Source: Bradyrhizobium sp. AZCC 1721
GTDB lineage: Bacteria; Pseudomonadota; Alphaproteobacteria; Rhizobiales; Xanthobacteraceae
DNA: 64,000 bases
Assembly: GCF_036924715.1 (NCBI RefSeq)
Contig: NZ_JAZHSB010000001.1
Location: 2,595,001-2,659,000, forward strand
Direction: 5' to 3'
The translations under genes were made by a program, and so were the position numbers. This document shows, one piece after another, positions 60,211 to 64,000 of the stretch (positions are counted from its first letter, which is position 1; each line of letters starts with the position of its first letter). Under the pieces are notes generated by a model, which was not told the origin of the DNA, ran no database searches, and worked only from the letters and a program-made list of their open reading frames with translations.

Positions 60211-60251
60211 CCGCCGGCTTCCCTGGGAGTGCGCCCAGGAAATGCCGGCGG
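60211..60251. repeat. Nested inverted repeat upstream of the ketopantoate-reductase-like gene
   Basis: CCGCCGGC (60211-60218) and GCCGGCGG (60244-60251) enclose CCTGGG and CCCAGG (the latter near 60233-60239). Forms a strong stem, no T tract. It lies between two leftward genes and could be a transcript-stability element. Confidence 0.5.
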
Positions 60252-60267
60252 AGTTCGAGGCGACCGG

Positions 60268-60699
60268 TCAGGCCGACGCGACCAGCTTGTAGGGCGTTGC
60301 TTCGTCGTCGAACGCGGTCGTGATGTCACGAATGCTGATGACGCCGATCAGGCTGTAATTGTCGATCACCGGCACGTGGCGGATGTGATGCTTGCTCATG
60401 AGGTGACGGACATGCTCGAGCGTATCCGCCGAGGTGCAGGAGACGAGCTGCTGCACCGAAATGAATTGCGAGACGCGCATGTTCACGCCGGCGGCGCCAT
60501 GTTCGGCAATCGCGCGAACCACGTCGCGCTCGGTGAACATGCCGACCGCCGTGTTGCCTTCGGTGCGGACGACATCCTTGACGACAAGCGCGCTGATATT
60601 GCCGGAGCGCATCAATTGCGCGGCAATGGCGACGGTCTCGTTCATACGGACCGTTGCGACACGGGCGGCTTTCTTGCGCAGGATATCTCCGACTTGCAT
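60268..60699 (-). CDS. Tandem CBS-domain protein
   Basis: The 143-residue protein has two CBS domains: MQVGDILRKKAARVATVRMN with ISALVVKDVVRTEGNTAVGM, and VSQFISVQQLVSCTSADTLE with HIRHVPVIDNYSLIGVISIR. CBS pairs bind adenosine nucleotides and report energy state; the partner is unknown. AAGGAGG precedes ATG. The promoter region holds the same 17-bp dyad as the MFS carrier gene, so both are probably co-regulated. Confidence 0.88.
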   Translation of the reverse strand: MQVGDILRKKAARVATVRMNETVAIAAQLMRSGNISALVVKDVVRTEGNTAVGMFTERDVVRAIAEHGAAGVNMRVSQFISVQQLVSCTSADTLEHVRHLMSKHHIRHVPVIDNYSLIGVISIRDITTAFDDEATPYKLVASA

Positions 60700-60727
60700 G
60701 GCAACCTCCTTGGGTGAACTATTGGTT

Positions 60728-60751
60728 TCAAGTCTGGTATCAAGTCTGGTA
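60728..60751. repeat. 12-bp tandem repeat next to the CBS operator
   Basis: TCAAGTCTGGTA at 60728-60739 and again at 60740-60751 without a gap. The second copy runs into the operator dyad and adds an extra TGGTA half-site. Confidence 0.75.
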
Positions 60752-60763
60752 TACATAATGCCA
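60747..60763. promoter_or_regulatory. 17-bp dyad, GntR/FadR-like, upstream of the CBS gene
   Basis: TGGTATACATAATGCCA, arms TGG-T/C-AT and AT-G/A-CCA around a 5-nt centre, 47 nt before the CBS start codon. A near copy lies at 62328-62344. FadR-subgroup GntR regulators bind TGGT-N-ACCA-type palindromes. Confidence 0.55.
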
Positions 60764-60928
60764 ATTGTCAACACGCGGAGCGTGGAATTCTCGCAGCCAA
60801 GATCGAGATAAATAGGCAGTATTATTGACGTTTTTGGAGCGTGCCGTGACATTCCAGGGGAGGGGCCTCGGGTTTTATCGGCCCCATGTGGCGTCAGGTA
60901 TACCAGAGGTCGCTGGTCGTCAAAAGAA

Positions 60929-60954
60929 AACGCGCCCACCCGGAGGTGAGCGCG
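60929..60954 (-). terminator. Intrinsic terminator of the MFS carrier gene
   Basis: On the minus strand ACGCGCTCACC pairs with GGTGGGCGCGT, followed by TTTTCTTTTG. It lies 27 nt after the carrier stop codon. Confidence 0.75.
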
Positions 60955-60981
60955 TCTTGTTCTTGCCATGGATCGGTGAGG

Positions 60982-62274
60982 TCAGGCCGCAATCTGCGAC
61001 TTGGCGACCACCACCTTGCGCCAGGGCTTGAGCACAGCGATCGCCAGCAGCGAGGCCAGGATGTTCGCGCCGGCCGCTACGATGAACACGGTGTCCCAGG
61101 TGCCCGACGACTGCTGCATGTAGTTCGCCACCGGCACCAACAGCGCTGCGGTGCCCTTTGCCGTGTAGAGCAGGCCGGCATTGGTAGCCGCGAACTTCGC
61201 GCCGAAGGTGTCCGTGCAGGTCGACGGGAAGAGGGAGTAGATCTCGCCCCAGGCAAAGAACACGAAGCCCGACAGCAGCACGAACCAGACGGGATCGTGG
61301 CCCAGCATGTAGAGGCCCCAGATGCCGATGCCTTCCATGCCGAAGGCGATGAACATGGTGTTCTCGCGGCCGATCATGTCCGAGATCCAGCCGAAGAACG
61401 GACGCGTCAGGCCGTTGAGGACGCGATCGATGGTGGCTGCGAACGTCACGGCCGTCATCGTCACCGCCATCAGCGTTACCGGCACGCTGTCGACCTTCCA
61501 GTCGACGGCGATCGGCTTCAGGTTGGCGGTCACCATCAATCCGCCGGCGCCGACGATCACGAACATGAAATACATCAGCCAGAAGATCGGCTGACGGATC
61601 ACTTCGGTGGGTTGATAGTTGCGCCGGGTCTGGATCACGTTGCTGTTCTGCACCGTCGGCACCTGTCCCGCTTTCGGCGAGAACATCAGGAAGGCGAGAA
61701 TGACGATGATGATGCCTTGGCCGAGGCCGAAATAGAGGAAGGTGGTCTGGAAGCCGGAGTCCTTGATCATCGCCTGGATCGGCGCAACCGTCAGCGCCGA
61801 GCCTGCGCCGAATCCGGCGGCGGTGATGCCGGCCGCAAGGCCGCGCTTGTCGGGAAACCACTTAAGCGCGTTGCCGACGCAGGTGCCGTACACGCCACCG
61901 GCGCCGATGCCTGCGATGATCATGCCGAGATAGAAGCCGTTGAGCGTGGTCGCATGGGCGTTGATCGCCCATCCGATGGCGCAGAGGATGCCGCCGATCA
62001 GGACGACGAGGCGCGGGCCGTATTTGTCGACGAACCATCCCTCGACCGGCACCAGCCAGGTCTCGAACAGCACGAACAGCGTAAATGCCCACTGGATCGA
62101 GGCGCGATCCCATCCGAATTTCTGCTGGATGTCGGGTACGAAGAACGTCCAACCATATTGGTAGTTCGCGATCATCACCATCGCGGCGACGCCGATGGCC
62201 AATTGAGTCCAGCGATAGGCATCGCTCACTCGCGCCTCCGCGACGGGGGCTGCTCCGTGCACTGTATCCGTCAT
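60982..62274 (-). CDS. MFS carrier, oxalate/formate antiporter (OxlT)-like
   Basis: The 430-residue protein has 12 membrane helices starting WTQLAIGVAAMVMIANYQYG and ending LAIAVLKPW. Features of the oxalate/formate antiporter group: NYQYGWTFFVPDIQQKFGWD after TM1, VDKYGPRLVV between TM2-3, and GGVYGTCVGNALKWFPDKRG in the TM4-5 region, with MSSxxDxxG-type residues replaced. It imports a dicarboxylate in exchange for formate or another product. GGAGG precedes ATG 62274. Its promoter carries the 17-bp dyad shared with the CBS gene. Substrate assignment to oxalate is by family and is not proved. Confidence 0.88.
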   Translation of the reverse strand: MTDTVHGAAPVAEARVSDAYRWTQLAIGVAAMVMIANYQYGWTFFVPDIQQKFGWDRASIQWAFTLFVLFETWLVPVEGWFVDKYGPRLVVLIGGILCAIGWAINAHATTLNGFYLGMIIAGIGAGGVYGTCVGNALKWFPDKRGLAAGITAAGFGAGSALTVAPIQAMIKDSGFQTTFLYFGLGQGIIIVILAFLMFSPKAGQVPTVQNSNVIQTRRNYQPTEVIRQPIFWLMYFMFVIVGAGGLMVTANLKPIAVDWKVDSVPVTLMAVTMTAVTFAATIDRVLNGLTRPFFGWISDMIGRENTMFIAFGMEGIGIWGLYMLGHDPVWFVLLSGFVFFAWGEIYSLFPSTCTDTFGAKFAATNAGLLYTAKGTAALLVPVANYMQQSSGTWDTVFIVAAGANILASLLAIAVLKPWRKVVVAKSQIAA

Positions 62275-62327
62275 TTTTCCTCCAAAGGGCTGCTGTTCTA
62301 TCGTTGCCCGACAGCTCGGCGCAAGTG

Positions 62328-62344
62328 TGGTATATGTTATGCCA
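62328..62344. promoter_or_regulatory. 17-bp dyad, GntR/FadR-like, upstream of the MFS carrier gene
   Basis: TGGTATATGTTATGCCA lies 53 nt before the carrier ATG and differs from the CBS copy at only three positions, all in the centre. Dyad arms are conserved. Confidence 0.55.
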
Positions 62345-62409
62345 GTAGACAAGGGAAAAATTGCATGTGTTCTAAGAATTCCCCCGCGTCGGTGAAAGCT
62401 GCACAAACG

Positions 62410-62435
62410 AAAAGGGCCGCGGGGTTGCGCGGCCC
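62410..62435 (-). terminator. Intrinsic terminator of the tctA-like gene
   Basis: GGGCCGCG (62414-62421) pairs with CGCGGCCC (62428-62435); on the minus strand the stem is followed by TTTT. It lies about 44 nt after the tctA stop. Confidence 0.8.
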
Positions 62436-62478
62436 ATCGTCGGAAGCGTCTTAAGCTATTGCTTTGCTTAGAGCTTAA

Positions 62479-63981
62479 TCATGCGGTCGCCGCAGATCGC
62501 AGGCGGCTATATCCTTCCTGAATGACCGACCAGAACAGTGCGATCAATCCCAGGATCATGATCGTGCTGACGAGTGGATTGGAAAGGAACACTCCAAACG
62601 AGCCCTGGGATCCCAGAAGCGATTGGCGGAAGGCCTCTTCGGCCTTGTCGCCGAGCACGATCGCCAGCACCAGCGGGGCGAGGGGATAATTGCACTTCTT
62701 GAGCAGATAACCGATCACGCCGAACACCAGCATCAGCATGACGTCAAACGTGCTGCTATGGACCGAATAGGCACCGATTGCGCATAGCACCAGAATAAGG
62801 GGTGCGATGATGCTGAAGGGCACGCGCAGGATAGCTGCGAAAATCGGTACGCAGGTGAGCACGACGAGCAGGCCGACAATATTGCCGAGATACATCGAGG
62901 CGATCAGGCCCCAGACGAATTCCTTCTGTTCGACAAACAGCATCGGTCCGGGCTGCAGGCCCCAGATCAACAGGCCGCCGAGCAACACTGCTGCCGTCGG
63001 AGAGCCCGGCACGCCGAGCGAGAGCATCGGCAACAGGGCCGCTGTACCCGCGGCGTGCGCCGCGGTCTCCGGCGCAACGACGCCTTCGATCTCGCCCTTG
63101 CCGAAATTGCTGCCTTTCTTCGCGACGCGCTTGGCAATGCCGTAGCTCATGAACGAGGCTGGCGTTGCACCCGCCGGCGTGATGCCCATCCAGCAGCCGA
63201 TGAAGCAGGAACGCAGCGAGGTCATCCAATACGCGGGCAGCTCCTTCCAGGTCTGGAGCACCACGCGCAAATTGATCTTGGCGGTGCCGCCGCGGAAGGC
63301 CAGCCCTTCTTCCATCGTCAGCAGGATTTCGCCGATGCCGAACAGTCCGATCACGGCGATCAGGAAGTCGAAGCCGTTGAGCAGGTGGGTGACGCCGAAG
63401 GTCAACCGCAACTGCCCGGTGATGGAATCAAGTCCGACCGCGGCGAGTGCAAAGCCGATCATCATGGCCGCAATGGTCTTGAACGGCGGTTCCTTGCTCA
63501 GGCCCACGAAGCTGCAGAATGCGAGGAAATACACCGCGAACTTTTCCGCAGGCCCGAATTGCAGCGCAAAGCTGGCGACCAGGGGAGCGACCAGCGTGAT
63601 CATGACCACGGCGAACAGCGCACCGACAAAGGAGGAGGTGAAGGCGGCGGTCAGTGCTTCGCCGGCCTTGCCCTGCTGTGCCATCGGATAGCCGTCGAAC
63701 GTCGTGGCCACCGACCATGGTTCGCCCGGTATGTTGAAGAGAATCGAGGTGATCGCTCCACCGAACAGCGCGCCCCAGTAAATACAGGACAACATGATGA
63801 TGGCCGACGTGGGCGACATGCTGAATGTCAGCGGCAGCAGGATGGCGACGCCATTGGCGCCGCCCAGTCCCGGCAGCACCCCGATGATGACACCGAGCAC
63901 GATGCCGATAACCATCAGCATGATGTTGTACGGCTGCAGCGCGACCGCAAAGCCGTGAAAAAGATTGACGAGTTCTTCCAT
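62479..63981 (-). CDS. tctA: Tripartite tricarboxylate transporter permease TctA
   Basis: The 500-residue protein has about 12 membrane helices and TctA signatures: IIGVLPGLGGANGVAILLPL near residue 35, YWGALFGGAITSILFNIPGE and TTFDGYPMAQQGKAGEALTA, with the second-half repeat LPMLSLGVPGSPTAAVLLGG. TctA is the large membrane part of a secondary transporter that works with small TctB and a periplasmic TctC binding protein; these should be upstream of the gene, outside the window. It imports di/tricarboxylates. ATG at 63981, stop at 62481-62479. Complete. Confidence 0.95.
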   Translation of the reverse strand: MEELVNLFHGFAVALQPYNIMLMVIGIVLGVIIGVLPGLGGANGVAILLPLTFSMSPTSAIIMLSCIYWGALFGGAITSILFNIPGEPWSVATTFDGYPMAQQGKAGEALTAAFTSSFVGALFAVVMITLVAPLVASFALQFGPAEKFAVYFLAFCSFVGLSKEPPFKTIAAMMIGFALAAVGLDSITGQLRLTFGVTHLLNGFDFLIAVIGLFGIGEILLTMEEGLAFRGGTAKINLRVVLQTWKELPAYWMTSLRSCFIGCWMGITPAGATPASFMSYGIAKRVAKKGSNFGKGEIEGVVAPETAAHAAGTAALLPMLSLGVPGSPTAAVLLGGLLIWGLQPGPMLFVEQKEFVWGLIASMYLGNIVGLLVVLTCVPIFAAILRVPFSIIAPLILVLCAIGAYSVHSSTFDVMLMLVFGVIGYLLKKCNYPLAPLVLAIVLGDKAEEAFRQSLLGSQGSFGVFLSNPLVSTIMILGLIALFWSVIQEGYSRLRSAATA

Positions 63982-64000
63982 CCCGATAATCCGATCCTGA

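Noticed and set aside
60886..62454. 522-residue plus-strand frame over the MFS carrier
   Set aside because: His/Asp-rich shadow of the carrier; no hydrophobic helices or motifs.

Overview
The window is GC-rich alphaproteobacterial chromosome, most probably Bradyrhizobium or a close relative. The evidence is the cycHJKL (ccmI-E-F-H) block, a degP / two-component / glnE run, Ku, a GcvA-type LysR, a 17-bp-spaced -35/-10 grammar, and several intergenic palindromic repeats that I recall from Bradyrhizobium genomes. Gene density is high, strands are mixed, and no tRNA, rRNA, phage, integrase, IS element or CRISPR array was seen.

Layout. 1-3.2 kb: the 5' part of a TPP-dependent enzyme, an orphan Flp-type pilin preceded by a G11 tract, two small proteins, Ku and a 50-residue membrane peptide. 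3.4-7.1 kb: an OmpR-type response regulator, its kinase and an unknown protein. 7.2-13.1 kb: a metal-uptake unit made of MntR, a TonB-dependent receptor fused to an Omp25-like barrel, and exbB-exbD-tonB; two promoters share an MntR-like dyad. 13.5-17.6 kb: cytochrome c maturation genes cycHJKL. 17.6-21 kb: a DUF1993 protein, a TauE/MAPEG membrane operon and a divergent LysR. 21-28.1 kb: DegP protease, a second two-component pair and GlnE. 28.2-31.6 kb: small proteins, an ECF sigma/anti-sigma pair and a DUF4394 protein. 31.7-33.3 kb: a decayed formate dehydrogenase locus (frameshifted fdsD, fdhD without its N-terminus) joined to an intact LysR gene. 33.3-37.2 kb: a PleC/DivJ-like kinase and a CDF metal exporter. 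37.2-41.5 kb: a repeat-rich, gene-poor stretch with a hydrolase, a methyltransferase and a glutathione S-transferase fossil.

41.5-46 kb holds a periplasmic alcohol-oxidation cluster: a PQQ dehydrogenase with the lanthanide Asp, a cytochrome c, a secreted partner and a PCuAC-like protein. 46.3-51.3 kb has an amidohydrolase, an aldo/keto reductase, a quinone-oxidoreductase-like enzyme and a nitronate monooxygenase. 51.7-58.7 kb is the most unusual region: a protein of four ~88-residue Gly/Asn-rich repeats, a short one-unit relative, a PrtD-type ABC exporter with a degenerate signature motif, an HlyD-type adaptor with a duplicated N-terminal segment, a LuxR-type regulator whose receiver has lost the phospho-acceptor Asp, and a lipoprotein. 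I read it as a dedicated type I secretion locus for repeat-built surface or matrix proteins.

59-64 kb is a carboxylate/oxalate-type uptake region: a ketopantoate-reductase-like enzyme, a CBS-domain protein, an OxlT-like MFS carrier and a TctA permease. The CBS and MFS genes share a 17-bp dyad placed about 50 bp before each start codon.
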